Part shown: one piece after another, positions 34,478 through 43,226 of the stretch
Position numbering within the stretch: the stretch's first letter is position 1
How the letters are laid out: each line of letters begins with the position of its first letter
Assembly (NCBI GenBank): GCA_900549085.1
Contig: URMO01000002.1
Location: 1-64,000, forward strand
Direction: 5' to 3'
DNA: 64,000 nt
From: an uncultured Collinsella sp.
Lineage (GTDB): Bacteria > Actinomycetota > Coriobacteriia > Coriobacteriales > Coriobacteriaceae
Position numbers and translations under genes: made by a program
The notes under the pieces: model-generated
The model's input: the letters and a program-made list of their open reading frames with translations, nothing else
What the model was told of the DNA's origin: nothing
Databases searched by the model: none

Positions 34478-35239
34478 CTACTCCCCCACTTCAATTACAA
34501 TCAGCGTTGCATCGTCCGTCGAGCCGTTCACCCGAGCCTCGGCATATAGCTCTTCGCACAACTGCGCACATGTCGAATCGCTCGCAAGCATCTGCTGCAA
34601 ACGTTCCTGCGCAATCTGCCCATCGATACCATCAGAACAGATCAGATAGCGATCGCCCGGAAGCATCACGGTCGTCTTGACCTCAAGATTGCGACCGCCC
34701 TGATTGAGTCCAATCGCGAGCTCAATACAATGCGAAACGGCATCATCCCTGTATTCAGCGCCAACGCCGCCCACGCGCCGCTCAGGCGTATGGTCACAGC
34801 TAAGCACGGCAAGCACACCGCCACGCAGTCGGTACACGCGAGAATCGCCGGCATTAAAAACAGCACCGTGCCCGTCAGGAGCAACCACGAGGCCAGCAAC
34901 CGTGGATGCGGCAACAGACAGTCCATAGCGAGCCGCATACGACTCAACATCGTTCTCGGCTCGCTCGCCCGCCATGCGTAGGCGCTCCTGTAACGCGTTG
35001 ACGGTATCGGCCTCAAAGACGCGCACGGCCTGCGCAAACGCCTGAGCAGCAAGCGTCGAGGCGGCCGCTCCGTGCCCGCCTTCGCTCACACCGTCAAAGA
35101 CTGCCATGCAGCCCATCTCGCGCTCGCCATCGCCTACCAGGCCATAGCAAAGGACGTTACCGTCAAGAAGCAAACGGTCCTCGTTGACGGGGTGATTGGT
35201 TCCCGCTTGAGTTTTTGCTGCAGCGATAAACTTCGTCAT
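34478..35239 (-). CDS. PP2C family serine/threonine phosphatase
   Basis: 253 residues with the metal-binding motifs of PPM/PP2C phosphatases: NEDR near residue 19, VFDGVSEGGHG near 47, NAGDSRVYRLRGG near 128, CSDGIDGQI near 206 and STDDATLIVIEV at the C-terminus. It should remove phosphate from Ser/Thr residues phosphorylated by the adjacent kinases, with Mn2+ or Mg2+. The ATG at 35239 overlaps the TGA of the AAA+ gene (ATGA), and GGGAGG lies upstream, so the two are translationally coupled. It is cytoplasmic, without membrane segments. Confidence 0.93.
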   Translation of the reverse strand: MTKFIAAAKTQAGTNHPVNEDRLLLDGNVLCYGLVGDGEREMGCMAVFDGVSEGGHGAAASTLAAQAFAQAVRVFEADTVNALQERLRMAGERAENDVESYAARYGLSVAASTVAGLVVAPDGHGAVFNAGDSRVYRLRGGVLAVLSCDHTPERRVGGVGAEYRDDAVSHCIELAIGLNQGGRNLEVKTTVMLPGDRYLICSDGIDGQIAQERLQQMLASDSTCAQLCEELYAEARVNGSTDDATLIVIEVGE

Positions 35240-37191
35240 CGCCAATCGCCTCCCATCGATCCGGGCACGAGCTCAAATGCGATATGCGCATCCTCGCCCT
35301 CGCCCTGCGGCACGGCGCGTGCAACCATGCCGGGACGACCACGCCACTCGGCGCGGTGCTCAAACAGAAAATCGGAAAGCCCGTTAAGGTAACCGCTCTC
35401 CACCAGGTTGCCAATGCCGCGGCCGCCCTTGGCCTTGACGGCGTCCGTCATGGCAATGGAGTGCAGCAGCTCGCGGGCGGCATCGGTCGCCTCAACCGTA
35501 ATATCGGGCTGTGCCTTATGCACGTTGCGGTTAACGGCATCGATCTTGGAATTGAGGATCTGAAGCGCCACGGCGTCGTCGATAAAGTTAAAGATCACCA
35601 CGTTGTCGCCAATACGGCCCAAGAACTCGGGCTTAAACTCGCGATCCATCTCGGTGCGCACGCGCTCGCAAATCTCGTTATAGGGCGTGTTGGGCGCGAT
35701 TGTATTACGAACTTCGTTGCCCTGCGCATCGATCTCAATCTTGGAAAAGCCGATGTTGCTCGTAAAGAAGATGACCGTCTCAGAGAAGTACACGGTATTA
35801 CCCTGGCCATCGGTCAGGCGGCCATCTTCGAGGATCTGCAGGAACTTGTCCATAATGCTGGGCGCGGCCTTCTCAATCTCGTCGAAAAGAACCACCGAGA
35901 ACGGATTGGCCTTGACCGCATTGGTCAGCTGACCGCCCTCGGCATAGCCCACGTATCCCGGAGGAGCACCAAAGAGCTTTTGATCGGAGTTCTCGGCACC
36001 GTACTCGGACATATCAAAACGCAGCATGCTGCGCTCATCGCCAAAGAGAAGCTCCGTAATGGCCTTAACGATCTCGGTCTTACCGGTACCAGTGGGACCG
36101 CTCAAAAACAGGACACCTTTGGGCTTGGAACCAGATGAATGGGTGGCGCCCGAAAGGCCCATAACGGAGCGCTTGAGCACGGTGACGGCCTTCTCGACGG
36201 CCTCGTCCTGGCCCTTCACGCGGCGCTTGATCTTTGCCTCGGGATCCTCTTCGGGTTTCTCGAACATCTGCTGCCATTTGTTCTCGCGAAAACCGTACTT
36301 ATACACGTCGACGAGCTTGGGAAGGATGGCATCGATGGAAGCATCGGGGTTTTGCATATCGCGCTGATACATGCGCTGCAGGCCTTCGAGCTCCTTAACG
36401 CTCATACCGTCGGTGGTGTCGATAAAGCGGCGCACCGCGCGGTTATCAGAATCGGACAGCGCCTCGCCAAAGCCAAACTTGCTCTGAATATAGGCTTCGC
36501 GCATGTCGCGGTCGGGATGCGGCAGCGTGATGGTGCGCAAGAAGGGGTTCTCCTCGATAAACCACACGGGCAGGTTGCGCACGTTATCCGTTACAAGAAT
36601 GAGCGTGTTGACAGCCGTGCGGTTAATAAGGCGTGCTTTGCTGGCGCCAAGGTACAAGTTGAGGAAAAACTGCGTCTCGTCGGGCATAAGACCGGTCGAG
36701 GATGCAAGCAGGCGCGACGCCATGTTGACGATCACACAAAGCGGCTTGGCCTCGGTGCCGCCATCGGGATTGTCGTTGTATTTCAGGCGCAGCATGGAGC
36801 GGATGACCTCGCCGTATGATGGCAGGCTCGACTGCTCGGTGGCATATGCTTGGCGGCCATCGGCGATGCAGGCGTTCGCCTCCATCATGCGGTCGTCGCT
36901 CTTGGAAGCCTCGTCATGGGCCAGCGACACCAGGCGTTTGCAATCGACGTTGCCCATGCTGCCCGAGAACAACTGGATGGGGTCAAAATATGCCACGTTG
37001 TACTCAACTGAGCCATTGGCGTCTTCGAAAAGACCGCGCACAACCTCGGCAAGCTCCGAGAACTGAAGGCCGCCGTCAACCACATCGGGATACTTGTCGT
37101 TGACGTTGCCCTCAAGGATAAAGAGGCTCTTAACCCCTTTAAAGTTGAGCATCTCGCGCTGCCAAGATTGGCGCTCGAAATCAGTTGCCAT
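35236..37191 (-). CDS. AAA+ ATPase with ClpB-type C-terminal module
   Basis: 651 residues. The N-terminal 320 residues look like a diverged AAA+ module (LFILEGNVNDKY opening; ILVTDNVRNLPVWFIEENPFLRTITLPHPD), but I see no Walker A in it. The C-terminal module is Clp/HSP100-like: GPTGTGKTE near 368, pore-loop region GAPPGYVGYAEGGQL, Walker B VVLFDEIEKA near 438, sensor TSNIGF and arginine finger region EFKPEFLGRI. It may unfold or remodel proteins of this system, perhaps controlled by phosphorylation. It lacks a ClpP-binding motif that I recognise. The start at 37191 has a strong AGGAGGTA. It is cotranscribed with the PP2C and radical SAM genes. Confidence 0.9.
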   Translation of the reverse strand: MATDFERQSWQREMLNFKGVKSLFILEGNVNDKYPDVVDGGLQFSELAEVVRGLFEDANGSVEYNVAYFDPIQLFSGSMGNVDCKRLVSLAHDEASKSDDRMMEANACIADGRQAYATEQSSLPSYGEVIRSMLRLKYNDNPDGGTEAKPLCVIVNMASRLLASSTGLMPDETQFFLNLYLGASKARLINRTAVNTLILVTDNVRNLPVWFIEENPFLRTITLPHPDRDMREAYIQSKFGFGEALSDSDNRAVRRFIDTTDGMSVKELEGLQRMYQRDMQNPDASIDAILPKLVDVYKYGFRENKWQQMFEKPEEDPEAKIKRRVKGQDEAVEKAVTVLKRSVMGLSGATHSSGSKPKGVLFLSGPTGTGKTEIVKAITELLFGDERSMLRFDMSEYGAENSDQKLFGAPPGYVGYAEGGQLTNAVKANPFSVVLFDEIEKAAPSIMDKFLQILEDGRLTDGQGNTVYFSETVIFFTSNIGFSKIEIDAQGNEVRNTIAPNTPYNEICERVRTEMDREFKPEFLGRIGDNVVIFNFIDDAVALQILNSKIDAVNRNVHKAQPDITVEATDAARELLHSIAMTDAVKAKGGRGIGNLVESGYLNGLSDFLFEHRAEWRGRPGMVARAVPQGEGEDAHIAFELVPGSMGGDWR

Positions 37192-37194
37192 GTG

Positions 37195-37791
37195 TTATAC
37201 CTCCTTGGCAGAAAATTCATGGTGGTAACGGTCGGCAATACCAACGGTGATAACCGTGCCGTCCTGGACATAGTTTTGAAGCTGACGAGGCTGTTGAAGA
37301 TACTGGTCGTAATCATCGTGTGGGCGGTCGCTCAGGTAGATTACGCGCTGGTTAGTCGAGCCGCGCAGCGCACAATCGGGCACGTTGAGCTCGTTTACGT
37401 ACGGACCGTCAATCAGCACATCGATAAGAGACTTAAGCGTCTCCCACGTATCCGCACCGATCACCTGCGGCAACTCTTCGAGCGTAAATCCGGTGTAAAC
37501 GAGAATGTCATCGTAAGCGCAGCGGATCGTTGCCAGTAGCTTCACGAGCTCTGATGCCTGCTCGAGCGGATCTCCACCCGAAACCGTCAGCCGATGTACG
37601 CCGTGCTCGCGCGCGGTATCGAGCAACATCTGCGCAAGCTCATCAACATCGACATCCTGCTCGGGCAGCTGGTTGCGCCATTGGGGCGAAATACATCCGG
37701 CACAACGCTTTGAACAACCAGCGGTCCAGACAACAATACGTTCTCCCGGACCCAGCGAGACGACGGGGGCAAGCACATGGCTAACGAACAT
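37195..37791 (-). CDS. Radical SAM activating enzyme-like protein (NrdG/PflA type)
   Basis: 198 residues. The cluster motif is WTAGCSKRCAGCISPQW (C-x3-C-x2-C) near residues 22-38. It is followed by the SGGDPLEQ motif near 68 and a short half-barrel, as in organic-radical activating enzymes. Such enzymes install glycyl radicals or act as small generators of the 5'-deoxyadenosyl radical. No glycyl radical enzyme is in this window, so the target may be another island protein. I start at the ATG at 37791, which overlaps the end of the FHA gene by eleven bases and follows GAGGA; the longer frame is out of register with the family. It is four bases from the AAA+ start. Confidence 0.85.
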   Translation of the reverse strand: MFVSHVLAPVVSLGPGERIVVWTAGCSKRCAGCISPQWRNQLPEQDVDVDELAQMLLDTAREHGVHRLTVSGGDPLEQASELVKLLATIRCAYDDILVYTGFTLEELPQVIGADTWETLKSLIDVLIDGPYVNELNVPDCALRGSTNQRVIYLSDRPHDDYDQYLQQPRQLQNYVQDGTVITVGIADRYHHEFSAKEV

Positions 37792-38761
37792 CGGCGTAAT
37801 CCTCGCCCGGATCGAGTGTACGGTACACGGCCGAGATACGTGCAAGCGAGCAACCGCATTCCTCACAGCCATCCCCAACCTTTGCACGCTCATCAGCAAC
37901 GAGATGCAAACGACCGCACTCGGGGCACTCGACAAACCAGCCCTCGACACCCGCAGACTCACCAGCAGCAGAAACAACCGGTGCCGCAGCAGACGCGGGC
38001 TGAGGCGCAGACCAAGCCTGGGTCTGCACGGGTTGCGCCGCAGGCGGTTCCTCCACAGTAACCGTCAGACGCAATTGGGCAAATTCGCCAGACGCAGCCG
38101 GAATGAGTAGCGTATCGCCGGTATGAATCGGCTGGGCCACGCCGGGAACCAAGTTGAGGATCTGGCCGCCACGCATAAGAGCCGTTCCGTTATTGGACCC
38201 CTCATCGGCAACCATCCATGTGCCCCGCTCAAAACGAACGCTGGCATGCTGCCGGGACATGGCAAAGTTCGAAGCCATAGAAGGAAACACGTTGCGTCCA
38301 AGCACGGCAGCGTCCGTGAGACGAAGCTGCTCACCCATAACTGGATCGGCAAGCGTAAGCGCAGGAACCGCAGGAGTAGCTGCAGCATTCGCCATGGGCT
38401 GCGGCATTGGCGCAGGCGTCGGCCGTGGCGCAGCAACCGGAGCAGGTTGTGGAACGGGCATGGGGGTAGGCTGCGGCGTGGGAGCAGGAACAGCCTGATG
38501 TGCCTGCTGGGGCGCGGGACGCTGAGGCCGCGAAGCACCGCCCATCGATGATGTCGCAGGATAGACGGCGGGAGCCGGACGCTCAGCGACCGCGGCGGCA
38601 AAGCCGGACACTGAGGCGGCTGGCACCTCGGGTGCCGAGACCGCGGGCGCAGGGGCCGAAGGCGCGGGAACCGCACCAGCGGGACGCGGCGTCCCGCAGT
38701 CCTCGCACATATCGCGGGCATCATCGTTCATAAGACCACAGATAGGGCATTCCCATGTCAT
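37781..38761 (-). CDS. FHA protein with zinc ribbons at both ends
   Basis: 326 residues. A zinc ribbon (CPICGLMNDDARDMCEDCG) opens the protein, followed by about 115 residues rich in Pro, Ala and Gln. The FHA domain spans about 140-220: LGRNVFP, SRQHASVRF and EGSNNGTALM are the phosphothreonine-binding elements. A second zinc ribbon (CPECGRLHL...CEECG) closes it. It is probably a scaffold that reads phosphothreonines made by the island kinases. The start at 38761 has GAGGTAAACC upstream. It lies between the coiled-coil gene (3-bp gap) and the radical SAM gene (overlap). Confidence 0.9.
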   Translation of the reverse strand: MTWECPICGLMNDDARDMCEDCGTPRPAGAVPAPSAPAPAVSAPEVPAASVSGFAAAVAERPAPAVYPATSSMGGASRPQRPAPQQAHQAVPAPTPQPTPMPVPQPAPVAAPRPTPAPMPQPMANAAATPAVPALTLADPVMGEQLRLTDAAVLGRNVFPSMASNFAMSRQHASVRFERGTWMVADEGSNNGTALMRGGQILNLVPGVAQPIHTGDTLLIPAASGEFAQLRLTVTVEEPPAAQPVQTQAWSAPQPASAAAPVVSAAGESAGVEGWFVECPECGRLHLVADERAKVGDGCEECGCSLARISAVYRTLDPGEDYADVR

Positions 38762-38764
38762 GGT

Positions 38765-40240
38765 TTACCTCATTTCCCTTTGCTTGAGCTGGCTTGCTTG
38801 ACGGCGATTACGCAGGCGACGCTCCGCATCTGCGGAAGGCGTGGGCGGCACGTAATCGTGCGGGTGAATCTCGACGGCGGTCTGGGGATCAGCGGGTCGA
38901 ACAAAATGACCAGGGGCGTCGGACGCGACAACAACGCCGCGTTCTTTAAGGTCTTCCTTAAACTGCTGGTAAAAATCGCAGAACTCAACTTGGTCCTGAA
39001 CGACTTTGTCGACCGTCGCTTGATCTTGGGCTTTCATATCTTTGATGATGGTGGGGTTAACCGGATCTTCCGAAAACTCGGATGGATCGGCCTCGACAAC
39101 TCGCATCACAAGCTGCTGTTCGTGCGATCCCTTAAGGACGGCAACCGCCTTGCGCTTGTTCGTGTCGAAGATAAGGCGCCACGGCTTGCCAGACCCATCC
39201 ATAACCGCATAACGGACAACGTCAGCCCCGTGTTCGGCCATAACCTCGTTAACGCAGCGCTCGATGTATTCGTCTTTAGCCGCCGAAGCAAGCGCGGCGT
39301 CTGCGGCATCCACGGCAGCGTACAAATCCTCAATCTCATGAGGCCGCCTGAGCACCGTCGGACGATGATAGCGTTCATTAAGAAGATCAACGCGCAGGCG
39401 GTATTCCTCATACTGCTCATGAAGCTCATTCGACTCATGCTGAGCGCTTTTCATCACATGCTCGAAGTCCTTGAGAATCTTCATGGCGGCAAGGCGCTGT
39501 TCCTCGCTCGAATCCGGACCAAGCGCGCTAAACGAAGCACGGGCGGTCTCGAATTTTGCACTTAGGCGATTTCGCAACGTCATATCGAGCACCTCATCCT
39601 GCATAAGCGGGATAATGCGCGCCGCCCACTCTTCAAACGCGCGCGCTGCATCCTCAAAGGAACCCGCCGAGGAGCTTGCGGCGGTGTCCGCAATATGCAA
39701 GAGCGCTTTCTCGAGGTCGATGGAACCGTCGCGGGCAACGTCGTAATCGATTGCCTTTAGGAGACCCTGGGTCCTGAGCTTTTCGGACGTCTGCGCGGCA
39801 TCGATACGGCTCTGGCCCATCTCTGCCCTGCGATGGGTATGGGCATCGAAAGTTAACGTCGGAATCAGAGTGTGAAGCGTCGCCGCCAGCTGAGCCAACG
39901 CCGACTCAGTTCGAATCCGCGTCACCGTGCCTCGACCCATGACGATCTCTTCGCCCACAAGCGGTCCCGTCACGTTTTTCCTCGAATATTCGTCAATCAC
40001 GCTATCCAACGCGGCGCGTGTCGACTCATCCATATCGGGAAACTCAAGGAGCATCTGCGACTTGATGTCCAATAGCCCATGCCTATAGTCCTTAACGGCA
40101 TTTTCTGCCTCGGCCTTCTCCGCCTCAATGCGCAACGCCGCTGCCCCGGCAACAATTGCAGCGGGGGCCAATGGCACTGCCAGCGGTGAAGTGGCTATTC
40201 CGGCAGCGACTACAAAATTATCTCCCACCGAGCCGCTCAT
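38765..40240 (-). CDS. Unknown, largely helical island protein
   Basis: 491 residues, not recognised. A short hydrophobic Ala/Pro/Val-rich N-terminus (VVAAGIATSPLAVPLAPAAIVAGAAAL) could be one membrane segment. Long charged helices follow, likely coiled coil (EAEKAEAENAVKDYRHG; ESNELHEQYEEYRLRVDLL). I start at the ATG at 40240 (MSGSVGDNF), with GAAGGGAA upstream, because the longer frame runs into the operator region. It is the first gene of the eleven-gene minus-strand run and is divergent from the kinase at 40431, with two TTGCGCAA palindromes between. Confidence 0.75.
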   Translation of the reverse strand: MSGSVGDNFVVAAGIATSPLAVPLAPAAIVAGAAALRIEAEKAEAENAVKDYRHGLLDIKSQMLLEFPDMDESTRAALDSVIDEYSRKNVTGPLVGEEIVMGRGTVTRIRTESALAQLAATLHTLIPTLTFDAHTHRRAEMGQSRIDAAQTSEKLRTQGLLKAIDYDVARDGSIDLEKALLHIADTAASSSAGSFEDAARAFEEWAARIIPLMQDEVLDMTLRNRLSAKFETARASFSALGPDSSEEQRLAAMKILKDFEHVMKSAQHESNELHEQYEEYRLRVDLLNERYHRPTVLRRPHEIEDLYAAVDAADAALASAAKDEYIERCVNEVMAEHGADVVRYAVMDGSGKPWRLIFDTNKRKAVAVLKGSHEQQLVMRVVEADPSEFSEDPVNPTIIKDMKAQDQATVDKVVQDQVEFCDFYQQFKEDLKERGVVVASDAPGHFVRPADPQTAVEIHPHDYVPPTPSADAERRLRNRRQASQLKQREMR

Positions 40241-40329
40241 TGTCACGTTCCCTTCTTCATGGATAACGGGGCCATCCCGGTCATCAAGCGTTTTTACTGC
40301 CTCATTTCTACCGCCGTCTTGCGCGATTC

Positions 40330-40341
40330 TGTTGCGCAACA
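40330..40341. promoter_or_regulatory. TGTTGCGCAACA operator, site 6
   Basis: Perfect palindrome in the divergent region between the eleven-gene minus-strand run and the kinase at 40431. Its centre is 35 bp from that of site 7. Confidence 0.75.
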
Positions 40342-40364
40342 TTGGCGAGTGGCAGATTTGTCGA

Positions 40365-40376
40365 TGTTGCGCAACA
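40365..40376. promoter_or_regulatory. TGTTGCGCAACA operator, site 7
   Basis: Perfect palindrome, 55 bp upstream of the kinase start at 40431. With site 6 it could let one regulator control both directions. Confidence 0.75.
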
Positions 40377-40430
40377 GAAGGCAGCGGCTAGCGCATATCC
40401 TGCTAATGGAAGAAAGGATGAAAGCGCGCC

Positions 40431-41678
40431 ATGACCGGATCCTACGAAGAAGTTCGACTCGTCAAGTTTCATACGCCAGCACTGCTCTCCGAGCGTGAGC
40501 AGGCCGCGGCACGGCGTCGCTTTTGCACGCTTCTCGTTCCGCCGCAAAAGGGCGGCTTTGGCGGCAACGCCTATGTCCGCCGCGTCCAGAGCGGCGATCG
40601 CGCTTTTGAGCTCGCGCTTAAGATGCCGCGCCCCGATGCCCAGCCCGAGCAAGAACAGCTCAACCGAGAAACTTTGGAAGAGGAGTACCGCACGCTCTCC
40701 GTCGTATCCAACCTAAGGGGTTTTCCCGATGTCTATGGTTTTGGCTACACGGCAGACGGAACCCCGGCACTGCTCATGGAGTGGGTTGATGGCGTCTCGC
40801 TTCTTGATGCACGGCGGGCTCTGAGTGATGGCGCTGAAACCTGCCCCGGTGATATCGTCGCCGCGCTGGGTCTGAGCGTGCTCAAGATCATCTTGTCCAC
40901 GCAATCGCTCGACACGCCCTTTGTTCACCGCGACCTCTCCATGCGCAACATCATGCTGCGTCACGATCGCATCCCGCTCGAGGAGCAGGTCTCGAGTGGC
41001 TATTTCGACATCTGCCTGATCGATATGGGCAGTGCAAAACTCGTTAAGCCCGATTTTTCCTTTACCGTCGACGTCAACGCTTTTCGCGGCGCCACGCCGG
41101 CATACGCGGCACCCGAAATGCTGGAGCGGTTTAAGGCCGACCCCGGTGCGCGCGACAATCCCGCCGTCGACATCTATGCGCTGGGAAGCATCCTCTACGA
41201 GCTTTATTGCGGACGCGCCCCCTTTGAGGCGGAGCTCAGGCGCTCTGGAGATCACGCGCGTCTCAAGCGCACCGTGCAGCCGCAACCCCTTACGCCCGCA
41301 ACTCCCCGCGAACAGGGCTTGGTCAACGCGATTATGGCTTGTTTGGCAGTCTCGCAAGACGCACGCCCTTCGGCAAATGAACTCGCGGCGCGCCTTGAGC
41401 CTTTCGCCCGTACGGGTGCCCCGCGAAAGCACCGGCCCGTGGCGGATCGCGGCAGCGCTACCGTGCGGGTGGATGCCACCGTCCCCACCCGCACGGTTGC
41501 ACAGGTGCAGCCCGCGTCTCGACCAGCCCCATCCACCGAGACCGTCCGCAGCGCCGAGTCCATGCGTCGCGCGCGCCTTGCCGTCAAACGTCAACGCACG
41601 ATAGCACTCACGATGGTGATTGTTGCCCTGGCAGCAATCGTGGTCATACTCGTCCTCGCATCTGCCGGCATGCTTTAG
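40431..41678 (+). CDS. Ser/Thr protein kinase with C-terminal membrane helix
   Basis: 415 residues. The kinase core has ELALKMPRP (lysine) near residue 65, LMEWVDGVSLLDARRAL, catalytic HRDLSMRNIM near 166 and IDMGSAKL in place of DFG near 198, with APEM in the activation segment. Residues 330-385 are a Thr/Pro-rich linker with TVRVDATVPTRTVAQV, which may be self-phosphorylated. One membrane helix ends the chain (IALTMVIVALAAIVVILVLAS). It is closely related to the kinase domain at 44360. The start at 40431 lies 13 bases after AAAGG, a loose spacing; the two operator palindromes lie just upstream. Confidence 0.88.
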   Translation: MTGSYEEVRLVKFHTPALLSEREQAAARRRFCTLLVPPQKGGFGGNAYVRRVQSGDRAFELALKMPRPDAQPEQEQLNRETLEEEYRTLSVVSNLRGFPDVYGFGYTADGTPALLMEWVDGVSLLDARRALSDGAETCPGDIVAALGLSVLKIILSTQSLDTPFVHRDLSMRNIMLRHDRIPLEEQVSSGYFDICLIDMGSAKLVKPDFSFTVDVNAFRGATPAYAAPEMLERFKADPGARDNPAVDIYALGSILYELYCGRAPFEAELRRSGDHARLKRTVQPQPLTPATPREQGLVNAIMACLAVSQDARPSANELAARLEPFARTGAPRKHRPVADRGSATVRVDATVPTRTVAQVQPASRPAPSTETVRSAESMRRARLAVKRQRTIALTMVIVALAAIVVILVLASAGML

Positions 41679-41716
41679 CCGGCAGTAAAACCAAAGTCAG
41701 CAAATAGACCCATTTG

Positions 41717-41764
41717 CAAAAAGCGGTGGCGGGCGCAACTCTCAATAAAGCCGCGCCCGCCACC
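41717..41764 (-). terminator. Terminator of the zinc-ribbon/coiled-coil gene
   Basis: A 12-bp perfect stem GGTGGCGGGCGC / GCGCCCGCCACC (41725-41764). On the minus strand it is followed by GCTTTTTGC. It lies in the convergent gap after the 40431 kinase. Confidence 0.8.
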
Positions 41765-41798
41765 GTCCCCATGCATCGCACGCTGACAATACGAGGTA

Positions 41799-43043
41799 CT
41801 AGGAAATCAAAAGCTCAAAGGAATCCGTGATGCGCGTTCCCATGTTAACGGCGCCGTCTCCCGATTCGACTGTGGTATTCAGGTAGTACTTGCCATTTTT
41901 CTTTTTAGGTACACCCGTAACCGTAAGGTCGCAGTCCTCCTCCTCGACGGGAAGCGAAAACTCAAAACCCTTGTTTCTAACAAACGTACCGGTGACGTCC
42001 GTGTAGGTGCGATAGTCGTCACCATCGGATTGGGCGACGGTTTTTTCGGCGTTGTAGGTATCGTGGGCATGCAGCGTGGCCGAGATGTCTGCGACCGCTT
42101 CGCCGGAATCGCTGATGCTCTTAAACACAATCACAAGGTCGTTTTTGCTCGCGCCGTAGCAAGTATGGCCCCAAGAGTTGCCCGTCTCCTTAAGTGATCC
42201 GCGCCACGTGGTGTTGGCAAAGCTCGTGGGCTTATCGATGTTGAGCTTCGCTGTGCTACCAGAGGTCGTAGTGGTCGACGAGGTCGCATTGCCCGTCGTG
42301 GAAGAGCCCTCGGCATTGGAGCTGGCGTCCTCGCCGTTCTTGCTTGCGGTCTTGAGCTCTGCCTTAGCATCCTTAAGGTCGGACTTTGTCTGATCGAGCT
42401 CGTCTTGCGTTTTTGTGAGTTCGTCCTTGGAAGATTCAAGCTGCTTCTTGAGCTTTTGAATCTGCTCCGTATTTTGCGGATGAGCCAAACCATATGAGTA
42501 GCCCGCCCAGCCGGTTCCCGCGCACAAGGCGGCAACGACAATAACGCCGGCGGCGATGGCGGGCGCATACGACTTGCCCAGGCGCTTGCGTGCCAGCTTG
42601 TACTCGGCCTTGGCCGTCTTGAGGCTCTCGCGGTCCTGCTCGAGCTGCTCTTCCTCACTGAGCGGCGTAGAACCAAAATCGGCATGGCAGGCAGGCTCAG
42701 TTTCCACGTCCTCGATCGTAGTGCCAAAGTCTGACAAGGGATCGACTACACGCGTGGCGTCCGAATCGGATTCGGGCACAGCGGGCTCAAACGCGCCGGG
42801 TGCCGCCACCGGCTGCTCGTCTGCTTTCGAGGCAGCATCCGCCTTAGGCAACTCCACCGTTGCCGCCGTAGCGGCCTCGCCGTCGCGCCAAGAAAAGGCA
42901 GGGCTTTGCGACACGGTCTGGGGCGTAGTATAGGGATCTTCGGAAACGGGCGCAGTCGACGAGGGCGCGGCAAGAGGCGATCCACACTCAGAGCAAAAAC
43001 TAGCGTCATCGGTCAACAATGCACCGCAATAAGGGCATTCCAT
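41799..43043 (-). CDS. Zinc-ribbon membrane protein with coiled coil
   Basis: 414 residues. The N-terminus is a zinc ribbon (CPYCGALLTDDASFCSECG). An acidic, Thr-containing cytoplasmic linker (VELPKADAA, DATRVVDPLSDFGTTIEDVE) leads to a membrane helix near 170 (YAPAIAAGVIVVAALCAGTGWAGY). A coiled coil follows (QIQKLKKQLESSKDELTKTQ and on), then a Ser/Thr linker and a beta-rich external domain of about 140 residues (FANTTWRGSLKETGN to the end), not recognised. The start at 43043 has GAGAGG upstream. It is divergent from the FHA gene at 43227 across an operator palindrome. Confidence 0.8.
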   Translation of the reverse strand: MECPYCGALLTDDASFCSECGSPLAAPSSTAPVSEDPYTTPQTVSQSPAFSWRDGEAATAATVELPKADAASKADEQPVAAPGAFEPAVPESDSDATRVVDPLSDFGTTIEDVETEPACHADFGSTPLSEEEQLEQDRESLKTAKAEYKLARKRLGKSYAPAIAAGVIVVAALCAGTGWAGYSYGLAHPQNTEQIQKLKKQLESSKDELTKTQDELDQTKSDLKDAKAELKTASKNGEDASSNAEGSSTTGNATSSTTTTSGSTAKLNIDKPTSFANTTWRGSLKETGNSWGHTCYGASKNDLVIVFKSISDSGEAVADISATLHAHDTYNAEKTVAQSDGDDYRTYTDVTGTFVRNKGFEFSLPVEEEDCDLTVTGVPKKKNGKYYLNTTVESGDGAVNMGTRITDSFELLIS

Positions 43044-43103
43044 AGGGCACGACCTCTCAAAATGTGTCGTTTGCAGCCATCCTGCAACTTGGCGTATCTG
43101 CCC

Positions 43104-43141
43104 TATAATGTCTCAATAGTTATGCAAAGCGTTGCGCAACA
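43104..43141 (+). promoter_or_regulatory. Candidate -10 and island operator, site 8, before the FHA gene
   Basis: TATAAT at 43104-43109 followed by CGTTGCGCAACA at 43130-43141, so the operator would lie just after the transcription start, a position that suits repression. I could not place a good -35. Confidence 0.6.
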
Positions 43142-43226
43142 TTTTTCGAGTCGGTACGCTTTGAGCGTAGCCATTATTTCCTATCATGTTTGCAGTACGT
43201 CATTAAAGTTATCTGGGGAGGCAGCC

